NCBI GenBank assembly: GCA_949825045.1
Contig: OX463829.1
Span: 25,824,715-25,888,714 of the forward strand
Direction: 5' to 3'
DNA: 64,000 bases
Origin: Argyresthia goedartella
Taxonomy: Eukaryota; Arthropoda; Insecta; Lepidoptera; Argyresthiidae
The notes beneath the pieces were generated by a model. The model saw nothing but the letters and a program-made list of their open reading frames with translations, had not been told where the DNA came from and did no database searches. The number at the start of each line of letters is the position of its first letter. Position 1 is the stretch's first letter. Below are positions 21,845 through 31,004 of the stretch, piece by piece. Both the position numbers and the translations under genes were made by a program.

Positions 21845-21968
21845 CAAGGCAAACATAAAACATCAGTTTTGTTATGTAAAATCCAATCAATTCACTCCAC
21901 ACCATCCTTACCATTGTACGGTCGTACGGAACCCTTCGTGCGCGAGTTAGACTCACACTTGAAAGTTT
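21845..21968 (-). mobile_element. Element L fragment, opposite orientation
   Basis: The inverse carries the left-end motif with GAAGGGTTCCGTACGAC and GGTAAGGATGGTGTGGAGTG, matching 62621-62720. It is a subtype different from the neighbouring copy at 21167, which faces it. Confidence 0.75.
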
Positions 21969-22194
21969 ATTTTTTCGATAATTCAGCAAATGGACGTTCT
22001 GGCTAGCATGTAATTTAGATTATTCAGCTAATATTCCTATTTATACCTTCATGCTATAATAAAATTAACATTTGACAATAATTTTCATTATATATACATG
22101 CACAATATTATATGAAAGTTGTATTAATTGCATTTTATAATAAGTTTAATTAATTAATTAAATTAATGTACCGAAAATAAATCACTTATATCAT

Positions 22195-22268
22195 CGGTCA
22201 GCACCGGATTCGAACCAGCTTCTCCTGCGTAAGAAGCAAGCGTGAAACCCAATAGACCACGGCATTCT
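22195..22268 (-). mobile_element. SINE family D head fragment
   Basis: Inverse of the tRNA-like head: GGATTCGAACC (box B inverse), then AGAAGCAAGCGTGAAACCC. It is cut by the LINE that starts at about 22272. Confidence 0.8.
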
Positions 22269-22271
22269 GAC

Positions 22272-22820
22272 ATTTGTGTCTCAATATATCTATGACAATC
22301 TTGTGTATGTAAAAAGAAATATAACTAATTTTCAGAAGTACAGTGATATACACAATTTTAATACTAGAAATAAAGACAAGTTGGTTGCTTATGTAAGCCG
22401 ATTACATAAAATTAGTAATTCTTTTAAAGGCAATTGTATACGCTATTACAATAAGGTCCCTACTGATATTAAAAACTTACCTTTAGACAAGTTTAAAATA
22501 ATAATAAAACAGAAATTGTATAAAAAAGGTTACTATAGGATATCTGATTACTTAGAGGACAGATGTCCATGGGAATAGATTGTTTGAGTAACAGGCTGTT
22601 TCGATATATAATTAGCATTCATTTTGTAATTTGACAATATTTTATTTAAAAAAGGAAACGCAAAAGATGCGACGACTGTGGAGTTTCTTCGGTGAGCTCT
22701 TCTCCACAGATTCCGCCATTGTGTTAGTGAACTCACCCAAAAAAATGTAATGACGGATCTAAGTGATGTAACAACATCCTATGGAAATAAATGATTTTTG
22801 ATTTGATTTGATTTGATTTT
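22272..22820 (+). mobile_element. 5'-truncated non-LTR element with TTTGA tail
   Basis: Plus-strand LINE end inserted next to a SINE head. The C-terminal RT frame (22276-22578, about 100 codons) is intact to its stop: SQYIYDNLVYVKRNITNF, LHKISNSFKGNCIRYYNK, KKGYYRISDYLEDRCPWE. The 3' UTR runs to GGAAATAAATGATTTTTG and TTTGA repeats at 22793-22817. Related to, but distinct from, family C. Confidence 0.88.
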
Positions 22821-23169
22821 TGACGGAGCCCATCTTCTAGGCTTAATACTTAACTTAACTTATCATAACGTACTAATCGGGAAGGCAGAGGCACAGTTTT
22901 GCCCACTTTTAACCCGTTATTCAATACTCCATTAATCAACACTTATCTCTGCCGCCTATTTTTAATCCAGACTTAGAAAAAAGGTGAGATTGGCTACCAG
23001 GCTCGCAGAAGTCGGGAGGAGGGCCGCGTGAAACGGAGCATGTAGGTTAAGAGCTCTCGGCGCTTTGTTAGCGGGCACTAATCACTGCGCCCTCGACGAG
23101 AGGACTCTAGCTGTGTGCTACTCCAGGCATGTCATGTCGCCCTGGTACGGAACGGAATTTGTTGGTGAA
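22821..23169. other. No feature recognised
   Basis: Contains TTAACTTAACTTA and a stretch resembling the repeat at 41745 (GGCAGAGGCACA) but too degraded to classify. Confidence 0.4.
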
Positions 23170-23262
23170 AGTATTACTTGCTAGGTTTGCCAGAAGAAAT
23201 CTCTCTTTAGATTTAAGCTCTTCTTTGCGCTTAAGTTTTCATGTGGTCTTTACTATTTAATA
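23170..23262 (+). mobile_element. Non-LTR family R 3' UTR fragment
   Basis: TAGGTTTGCCAGAAGAAATC with CTCTCTTTAGATTTAAGCTC: the family R end with a broken right arm of the hairpin. Confidence 0.65.
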
Positions 23263-23451
23263 AATGTTTGATAGAAAAAGTGTAGGTGTCAAAAGCTACA
23301 TACAGGTTTAATCCTTGATGTTACTTTTTGCGACACTGGTATCAGTACAATAAAATCTTGCAAGTCTCTTAGCAGTTAAAGTTTAACTTTCGAATCACAC
23401 AAAAATCATAAAGCCCGTCACATAAAGTCTCAAAATGTTCTTAAAAAACCA

Positions 23452-23859
23452 TTTATTTACACACGTATCATAAACCCTCTTTACTGCGTACAAAAACTGC
23501 ACGTTACGATCAGCATAATGTTAAACTACTTGGTAAAAACTCATTTCTTATCTGAAAAATTGCACATTATGACCATAATGTGTAATTTTTCTACATATTA
23601 TGACATTCAAATTTCGAACGCCGACGCCCGCCTGCGTGAAGTTGGTACTACAGAACAAGCTAAACAAATGCAGAGCCACAATGCCGGTCAAACATGCGGT
23701 TCTTGAACACATCAAAGAGAGCTTATGAAATGTGTGTATATAAACTAGTGTAAGTAACCGTACATAATTAGGCATTAAAACTCTCGAGTGACATTATTAT
23801 GAACCCACTCTCGAGTATTAATGCCCTCCATTATGTAGCAGTCACATAAACTACTATTA
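23452..23859 (-). mobile_element. Composite palindromic element family E, copy 2
   Basis: Module 2 is 23452-23744 (terminal repeats TTTATTTACACACG... and its inverse), module 1 is 23745-23859. The internal hairpin (23554-23591) has 18-bp arms with one mismatch and a 2-nt loop. The frame containing DIQISNADARLR is open here for about 60 codons, as in copies 3 and 5. Confidence 0.88.
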
Positions 23860-24039
23860 GATGTGAAAGTCTGTTACTACAATCATTTGTAGTTTCTCTT
23901 CCAATAAAGCGACATTCGGCAGCAGTTCTATGTCGATTTGGCGATCATATTGAGAAACCCTGGCCAAAATTCAAACGTACTTGACATTTAACTATAACTA
24001 CTAACATTTAACTTGGCAAAAGAGGCTTTACACAAAAAT

Positions 24040-24190
24040 AGTTGTAATATAGGAAAGTGTTAGGCAGCGAATTCCACAGCTTACTCCATTTATAACAACA
24101 AAATTCTTATTCTAGGTTCGCAGGAAGAAATCTCTTTCTAGAGATAAGCTCGCCTTTGCGTGTAAGTGTTCATATAACAAATGAAAATAA
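24040..24190 (+). mobile_element. Non-LTR family R 3' end fragment
   Basis: GGTTCGCAGGAAGAAATC then the perfect CTCTTTCTAGAG hairpin and ATAAGCTCGCCTTTGCG. Slight upstream similarity to the coding end. Confidence 0.65.
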
Positions 24191-25039
24191 TAATATCTAA
24201 ATACTGAATACACTTGGAGTCATTCTTGTATCTGTTCATCAAGAGCTTCTACGCGTTTAGAATAGGAAATTCCTATTTCATACCAATATGGCTTCTATGA
24301 CTTTGCCAAATAAATACGGGTCACGCCGAAACATGTTTACCGCGAAGTAAGGCAGAATTTTCTTTCTATTGTTCAGCCGAAATTTATACGCTCTGCTGAA
24401 AATCGTGCTTTGTAATTGATTTTCCTGAGAGCTCTTTGGTATTGACTGTATATAATTATTTTTCAGATGAATTTTCTGCTTGCGATTAGGCTAAGTAAAT
24501 AGTTAATTATTAAATCGTACATCAAACACATTATTCTCCTTCTGGTGCAGTCAGGTAACAAGTTTAATCCTAACGGAATAACTAAGTGAGCGGATGCTTT
24601 ATTTCAGTCAGTAGTTCCTTTCATTCATAGGTTTTTTTCTGATGAAAACCAGTACCTGCTGTTCTACGAGAAAGGTGCCATAATTTCTTGCAAAGAATGA
24701 GATAAATAATGTAATGGAATTCCCGTAGTCTAGTGGGGGGAGAAGGGGAGAGGGGCGGAGGGGGGGGAAGCGCAGGAACTCATTTCCGGTTTGTTGACGG
24801 AAACTAAGCCGCCAATAAGAAAGAGAAAAGTATTCTCCCGAGACTTTTTTCTTTTTCTGGAAGGCAATAAAATTAATTTTGCTTTCATATTCTCAATTCA
24901 TAAAGCATTTATCGTATCGTCATAAGGAAATTCGGAAAATTCTCAACACAGAGTTAAATCTTGCAGAAGTTATGTTGGTACTTACTGACCGAGCGAGCGA
25001 AGCTTCTCCGTTCAGCTTTGGTAAATTTTAATTCAAATA
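24191..25039. other. No gene; G-rich tract and a small repeat scrap
   Basis: A purine/G-rich tract (24735-24771, GGGGGGAGAAGGGGAGAGG and on) could form G-quadruplexes. GACCGAGCGAGCGAAGC at about 24988 belongs to the repeat seen at 13040. Nothing coding. Confidence 0.5.
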
Positions 25040-25234
25040 CAAAATTTTCTTTATTTTCTGTAAATACATATTTAGCATATTTTTCGAAAACCTTTTTTTT
25101 TGTCCCTTCTCTACATTAGACCTCTGTGCGAGAAGTAGGGCGAAGAAAATCCAGCATATTGATTTTTAGATCTCTTAAATAGGTTTTGATTAACTAGTAC
25201 AAATATTACATATAAATTATATGCAGCAATAAAT
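25040..25234 (-). mobile_element. Family C non-LTR 3' end, copy 4
   Basis: 3' UTR only: CTACATTAGACCTCTGTGCG, GAGAAGTAGGGCGAAGAA, TTGATTTTTAGATCTCTT. It abuts family E copy 3. The microsatellite tail is not clear. Confidence 0.7.
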
Positions 25235-25241
25235 AATTTAA

Positions 25242-25711
25242 TAGTAGTTTATGTGACTGCTGCATAATGGAGGGCATTAAAACTCGAGAGTGGGTTTATG
25301 AAACGAGCAGAAGGCGAGTTTCATAATAATATCACTCGAGAGTTTTAATGCCTAATTATGTACATTTACATACACTAGTTTATCTACACACATATCATAA
25401 GCTCTCTTTGATGTGTTCAGGAACCGCATGTTTGACCGGCATTGTGGCTCTGCTTTTGTTTAGCTTGTTCTTTAGTACCAACTTCACGCAGACGGGCGTC
25501 GGCGTTCGAAATTTGAATGTCAGTACCAACTTCACAGACAAACTAGGGACGGCACGCGGGTGTGCGTCGGCGTTCGAAATTTGAATGTCATTATATGTAG
25601 AAAAACTACAGATACGAAACGAGTTTTTACCAAGTAGTTTAACATAATGCTGATCGTAGCGTGCGGTTTTTGAACGCAGTAAAGAGGGTTTATGATACGT
25701 GTCTAGATAAA
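25242..25711 (+). mobile_element. Composite palindromic element family E, copy 3
   Basis: Module 1 (25242-25378) has the loop GAAACGAGCAGAAGGCGAG between inverted arms. Module 2 (25379-25711) has both terminal repeats and a duplicated inner segment (GGCGTTCGAAATTTGAATGTC twice, at about 25500 and 25570). The minus frame ending TMPVKHAVPEHIKESL is open over the whole module. The inner hairpin is largely lost here. Confidence 0.88.
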
Positions 25712-25974
25712 TATCATTAAGCGCGTTTTTTTGTTGTGTGAGATTAACTCCATGCACTTATCAATGTAATCCTGAATATTGTAATATAATTTTTTAGATA
25801 CGGTGGTTTCTAAAGCAATTTCAAAATCTCGGGGCAAAATGATTTCGTTTGTCCGGACTTCCGGCTGTTCTTCTCTACAGCTCGCATTTCTCAACCGATT
25901 CTCGTGACATTTTGTGAGTAGATTCGATAATTATTTGTTTTTTTTTGTCGATTCAGTATTTAGATTTTTTTTAA

Positions 25975-26110
25975 AATGGCGGAGCTATGGGGTTACAAAG
26001 TTATTTGTGCGGCTACTTTCATACCCCATGTACGTAACTAGGTGCATGCATGAGTTTGTATGTGGTATTGAAAGAAAATGCAGTCGGCTTATTTGTTTTC
26101 ATAATTATTC
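25975..26110 (+). repeat. Fragment related to element L, subtype of 62621
   Basis: GGTTACAAAGTTATTTGTGC, GGCTACTTTCATACCCC, ATGTACGTAACTAGGTGCAT and GTTTGTATGTGGTATTGAA match 62735-62812. Neither end is present. Confidence 0.65.
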
Positions 26111-26870
26111 CACTTTTTCTCCGATATACTTCAAGGGGTCGAATATTTCCAGTGTCGCTCTCGAGGTCTACAGCTTGCAGAGTTACTAGTAAGATAAGAA
26201 ATGCTTTTTTGTGTTCTAAAATTCACATTAGTTGAAAAGTCCCCTACCGGTTTTCTACTTCAACACTAGACACCTCATTTTAGGGTACAAACTAAGAACT
26301 AGTTATTCGAACCGACCAATAAATCCTATGGAGAACAACAAGAACAAACCACAAGCCACATCAAACCCACGATAAAGATAAAAACGAGAGAGTATCATAC
26401 TGTTCCATTTTCATATATAAAAAACAAAACCATATTCTGGCAATACACTAATACTGTCAGCTAGTAACCTTCCTTCCAGCCTTTCATCCCTATTTCATTC
26501 GAGATAAGGACGAAATATTTTGGTGTAGTTTCGTGGACAGTACCCATGTAGCCTTCCTGTTGGCAAGGTTGTCTGGTTGGCAGGGCGGTTCCACTGCTGG
26601 CAATCTTCCAGGCTTACTGGCTTTTGCCAAACATCAAGCACCGATGTAGGACATTCTAGTTTCTGTTATTATACGGAGTGTTTGGCCTCATTGCTTAAAT
26701 TGTTACTTGGGCTACGAATGGGTTTGAGGAATGACGTAGCAAGTTATTGATGATCGTTATTATTTATTTTTTCATTCAAATTCCAGCCAAAACGCTCATC
26801 CATAGAAGATGGAATTGTCAATAAAGTTAAGGTCCGTACTTTCAAAATTACTCTTCTTACTTATAATTGT
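26111..26870. other. No feature recognised
   Basis: Short open frames only; no family match seen. Confidence 0.5.
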
Positions 26871-27072
26871 CGACTTCTGTGGAGCAGCGGTTGTGGCTCT
26901 GCCTACCATGCGAGAGGTCCCGGGTTCGATGCCCGGCTGGGGGTAAAAAAAAACCCCAGGTCTTCGATGTTTATATGTGTGTGACGTCGCTGTTTCTGGT
27001 TCCCACGACACCGGGTATCCTAGCGTGGGGCCAGTAGCAAGGTATGTAAATGTTTATGTTTATGTTTAATTT
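26871..27072 (+). mobile_element. SINE family B, copy 2
   Basis: Head TGGCTCTGCCTACCATGCG, box B GGTTCGATGCC, an A-rich linker with CCCCAGGTCTTCGATG, then TGTGTGACGTCGCTGTTTC and GGTTCCCACGACAC. The tail repeats TGTTTATG. No internal insertion, so it serves as a reference for copy 1. Confidence 0.9.
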
Positions 27073-27396
27073 TCATGTTTATGTCCATATTTCGCTCCAT
27101 CATAAAACCCAACTATAAATACATCATATTTTCTAGCTGTCATGGTTTTTGGTAGATGTATTTTCACAGGTCTTACAATGCTTTCTACTTTCAGAAAAAA
27201 TCCAATGAACCAAATACAAATAAAAGAACAGAAGACTTATCTTGATTTGTAACAGCTCCTACGGTGTTGTATCGGATTTTTATATTTTCACCCTTATTGA
27301 CTTTTATTTCTAAGTGGGTCGTCGTTCGCTTTGAGTTTTTCCTCAATTTGTTATTTAGTCCTTGGAAATAATATTAAATAGGTATTCAGAAAATAC

Positions 27397-27812
27397 TGGC
27401 CAAGTGCGAGTCGGAGTCACGCAACGAGGGTTCCGCATAAATTTCATTTTTGATGTTGGACGTCCAAATTTTCGGTTTTCGAATTTATCCTTTACTTGTG
27501 CTATAAGACCTTTCTTCATGCCACATTTCACGGTTGTAGATCAACGGGATGTACCCTATTCGGATTTCCTTGAGAGTATCAAGCAAATACTGCAAAATTT
27601 TAACAAACCTGGTATCTTTTGATTGCTTTGACCTATTTGTTTGATTTTTCACAAGTTCTAAAGACCAATATCTGAATAATTGGTTTAATAATTTTAACTG
27701 GATACCTCCACGTGTTCCTGAGGGTATTGACAGACAGACAGACAAAAGGACGGGCAACAAAGTGATCCTATAACGTTTTTTTTTTCCCCATTCAAGGTAC
27801 GGATCCCTAAAA
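27397..27812 (+). mobile_element. (GTCY)n element L, copy 2
   Basis: GGCCAAGTGCGAGTCGGAG at the left, GACAGACAGACAGAC near 27730, GGTACGGATCCCTAAAAA at the right. The middle is colinear with the copy at 21167. Confidence 0.8.
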
Positions 27813-27830
27813 ATGTATGGAGTTTGATTA

Positions 27831-28077
27831 TAATACTACCTTGGACACTATTTACACACATTGATCTAGCCCCAAACTAGGATTCCCTGTATCTTGGGTA
27901 CTAGACAACGATACACATACTTATATAGATAAATATTATACTTAGATAGATAAACAACCATGACTAGGGTACAAACATCCGTTCTCATCAAACAAATATT
28001 TGACCCCACCGGGACTCGAACCCGGGACCCTTAGCTTCGTAGGCAGGGTCACTGGCGACTCGGCCATTCGGCTCGTC
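27831..28077 (-). mobile_element. SINE family A, copy 4 (with head, minus strand)
   Basis: Inverse of a full family A copy. The head, including GGACTCGAACC (box B inverse, about 28014-28024) and GGCGACTCGGCCATTCGG, is at the right end; the ATT tail is short. Confidence 0.9.
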
Positions 28078-28240
28078 AATTGCTTGCAATATCGAGTAGG
28101 GCACTAGAAGATTATTTGGAATATTGAGTAGGACCTACGAGATTTCGCTTCCTGGTGTCCTTTTGCATGCAAGTTGGAGGAAAATTGCAATGGAATTGGT
28201 ACCCTGGACAAATTGTTGTATATTGTCCATAATAATGGCT

Positions 28241-28498
28241 AGTATTTAATCGCACATCAAAATTCTGATTTTCACAGCAAAAAAGGATCAAAAATACACT
28301 TTTTTATATTTTAAATATTTAATGAGTACTTAAGTTTATGTTTTAAGTATGTTTTGTTGTTCTTACATATTGAACCTAACACGGAGGATAAAGAGGGCTT
28401 CGCTTCGCTCACCCCCTTTACCGTTGACCTAAGTTACCGCAGTATTTTGCCCTTATATTTGCTGTACAAATCAGTATTTTTGATGTGCAGTTTAATAT
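28241..28498. mobile_element. MITE family G, copy 1 (TIR type AGTATTTAA)
   Basis: Terminal repeats of about 45 bp: AGTATTTAATCGCACATCAA at the left, and at the right the inverse of AAATATTAAACTGCACATC. Inside is the G core: CCTAACACGGAGGATAAAG, GGCTTCGCTTCGCTCACCCC, GACCTAAGTTACCGCAGT and TTTTGCCC. Non-coding. Confidence 0.75.
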
Positions 28499-29123
28499 TT
28501 CCCCATAATAATTGGGTTAAATTCTGTATTTTTTTAAAATATTTATAACGGCAATGGAATTTAAAATGTCAAGAATTTACCCTGAGAATTAATGCTGCTT
28601 GAATTACTACCATGAAATATCTAATACTAAGCCAATAATTCCGCGAATAAAAATGAAACTGCTTTCATCCCGTGCTCCAATCCAGGTGAAGAATCACAAA
28701 AGTGCAAAGAGAATTTTATTTATTGTCGTATCTCCGCTTCAATATCTGGAACGTGCTTCATCTTGCCGATTCCGCGGAAGAAAATCATCGGCAGCCTCTC
28801 TTTGAAGAGGTTTTGAAAAGAGAAAATAATTTAGTGGAAAAGGTGCATTTTCTTCAGTGCGCTTTTCGCTTTGCTCGATTCTCGACACTTTTGTGGTTAG
28901 GGTTGTCAAAGGCACTTTCAAATTAGTTTTGCTGACTATCTAGGGGACTGAGATCTATTCGTGTCGAGTCTGTCTATTTTCCTACAAATATCCGAGGGAA
29001 AAATAAATAATTGAAGCAGTTTTTAGCACGTGGCAGCGTCGATATCTGTGCGTTGCGCCGTTTTAACTATTTTCTTCGCACTTGTAGACTATAAGCTAAG
29101 TTGAAAAGAAAAAAAATGTACAC
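28499..29123. other. No feature recognised
   Basis: Short overlapping frames (28599-28926) without motifs. Confidence 0.5.
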
Positions 29124-29498
29124 CTCGGGATTCGGTTTGTCTTCGGCTTGCGCAAGTATGACCACGTCTCGGAGTATCGCAGGGAGTTAAAGTGGCTCCC
29201 TATCCGTCTTCGTCGGGATTCTCATATCCTCATCTGCCTCTATAACATCTTATTTAATCCTCGCTATCCTGTCTTCTTACGAGATCATTTTGAATTTTTG
29301 TCCTCGGATAGGCCTCGGAGATCTCACGCTCGATCACTGCTTATAACTCCGCAACACAATACAGCCGCATATGAACATGGGTTCAGACTACGAGCTTTCA
29401 GGCTCTGGAACAAACTTCCTAGCGCCATCAGAGAAAGCCCGTCACTTTCTTTTTTTAAAACTCGCTTAAAAGAACACTATCTTTCTCTTCCATACTAG
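29124..29498 (+). pseudogene. Family R reverse transcriptase C-terminal domain
   Basis: About 124 codons open to the stop. Visible: GIRFVFGLRKYDHVSEYRRE, LKWLPIRLRRDSHILICLYN, HARSLLITPQHNT, GFRLRAFRLWNKLPSAIRES and FKTRLKEHYLSLPY. This R-x-L-x-x-L-P-I-x-x-R-R plus W-N-x-L-P pattern is the post-thumb region of CR1/Jockey-superclade LINE ORF2. The catalytic domain is missing because of 5' truncation. Confidence 0.85.
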
Positions 29499-29775
29499 AT
29501 TTATGTAGGTATATTGCTTTGATATATATGTATTATAATTTTGTCTATTTGTATAGATATTATGTATTTATGTAAATATTAGTAATTAGTTTATTATTTT
29601 AATATTTTTAACGTTGTGCACATAGGTCTACCTGTTATTTCATGTATTCTGTCCATATTAGGTTTGCTGGAAAAAATCTATTTTTAGAGATAAGCTCGCC
29701 TTTGTACACCTAGTTTCCATTATGTTGTAGTTATCTGTATCTTCTGTTTTTGTGCAATAAAGTATAAAGTAATAA
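29124..29775 (+). mobile_element. Non-LTR family R, 5'-truncated copy with coding end
   Basis: Coding end at 29124-29498, then a 3' UTR containing the conserved GGTTTGCTGGAAAAAATC stem-loop (29660-29700, here one stem mismatch) and an end GTGCAATAAAGTATAAAGT. The longest readable family R end in the window. Confidence 0.85.
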
Positions 29776-30629
29776 AGTACAGAAAAAATCCAAATCGTAC
29801 CCAAACTTCTTGGATGTTTGGATGCAAATCAAATCTGCATTAAATAAAAACCGTGTTATCACAAAAAATATCAAACATCGTTTAACCTCAAAACAAACGT
29901 CAAATCCCACACGTTTTGTTTTTAAACAAGTCTTGAACAGTAGTTTATTTTTTGTGGTAAGGCCCCCAATGTTTATAAGGGGAATTGTATCTCATCTTTC
30001 TTGCAATGTGCTCGTTGCGAGCGACTTTTCAATGTTTTACTGTAGTTTTTTATCACCTATTTTTTAAAGGTAAAATTACAAAATGGGCAAACGGATGCTT
30101 TGAACTGCTGGGCATTAGCTCTTCTCTACAGCGTCAATTCTCACGGTGTGGTACCGATCGCATCTAGTGACGTCCCTCTCCGACTTGATGATATCCTTGG
30201 ACCTTCGGGCAGCTGGTCTTCCCACCGGCCGTGCCGCTCCCCCTGGCCACCACTCTGTGACTGCTTTCTAGCCAACGGACCCGCCCACCTCCGACTTAGT
30301 CTCGATATCTGCTTGCCTACGTCTTAGACCTGAAAGGGGCGGTAATGAGACGAGGAGATCAACAGAGCGTATGGAGCACAAAAGATCCAAATATTGGGTT
30401 CGTCATTTGATTTAAATGGCCATTTCTTAGTTTTCAATAATAAATGTGTATAATAATAAGAACATGGCAACATTGTTTCAGGGAAAGCACCTTTACTCAA
30501 CTGTCACAATACACAACACACAGCAAAATGACATAAATAAACAAAAACAAGAGGGAAATAGAAGATACACATGAAGACAAAATACAATAACAAAATGGGG
30601 ATAGTAGTATGCGGTGAGGATCGCGATAG
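29776..30629. other. Mixed stretch before the Jockey element, no gene recognised
   Basis: A 75-codon plus frame (30100-30327) is GC-rich and open but shows no motif I know. From about 30380 to 30600 the DNA is AT-rich. The 5' junction of the Jockey copy lies at the right edge. Confidence 0.4.
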
Positions 30630-31004
30630 CGAATCGGCTCCGACTCAGCAATGTGTCACAGGACCTTCAGGAGATCCTGCAACGCTGATATTCTGAAGCG
30701 GGGCAAGAAGCGCCGGAACAGAAAGAAGGCGTCTGAAGAGCCCGCCGCCGAGCCGCCACTTGAGCCCGCCCAACCTGCGAGCCGCCCCCCACTGCCAGCC
30801 CGCCCCCGCCCACGGGAGCCGGGAGCACCCGCAGCCCTACCCACGGAGCGCCAGGAGGCTCCACTCATGGCCGCGCTGCTCGACGCCATCGACCTTATCA
30901 GCGCGGCCATACAGGCGATCGTGGATAGACGCGATCCGTTGCTGCCCCTGCTGCGGGGGCTATCGACACTGAAGGCCACAATCTCGTCCGGACACAATGC
31001 CTAA
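30630..31004 (+). pseudogene. Jockey ORF1 (Gag-like) C-terminus, 5' truncated
   Basis: The last roughly 120 codons of the nucleic-acid-binding ORF1 protein. A basic stretch ILKRGKKRRNRKK is followed by a Pro/Ala/Glu-rich linker and a helical end (LMAALLDAIDLISAAI, then SSGHNA). The CCHC zinc knuckles expected upstream in Jockey ORF1 are absent, consistent with 5' truncation. The stop at 31002-31004 overlaps the ORF2 start by 8 bp (ATGCCTAA), the arrangement used for reinitiation-type coupling in some LINEs. I infer ORF1 from position and composition. Confidence 0.65.
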
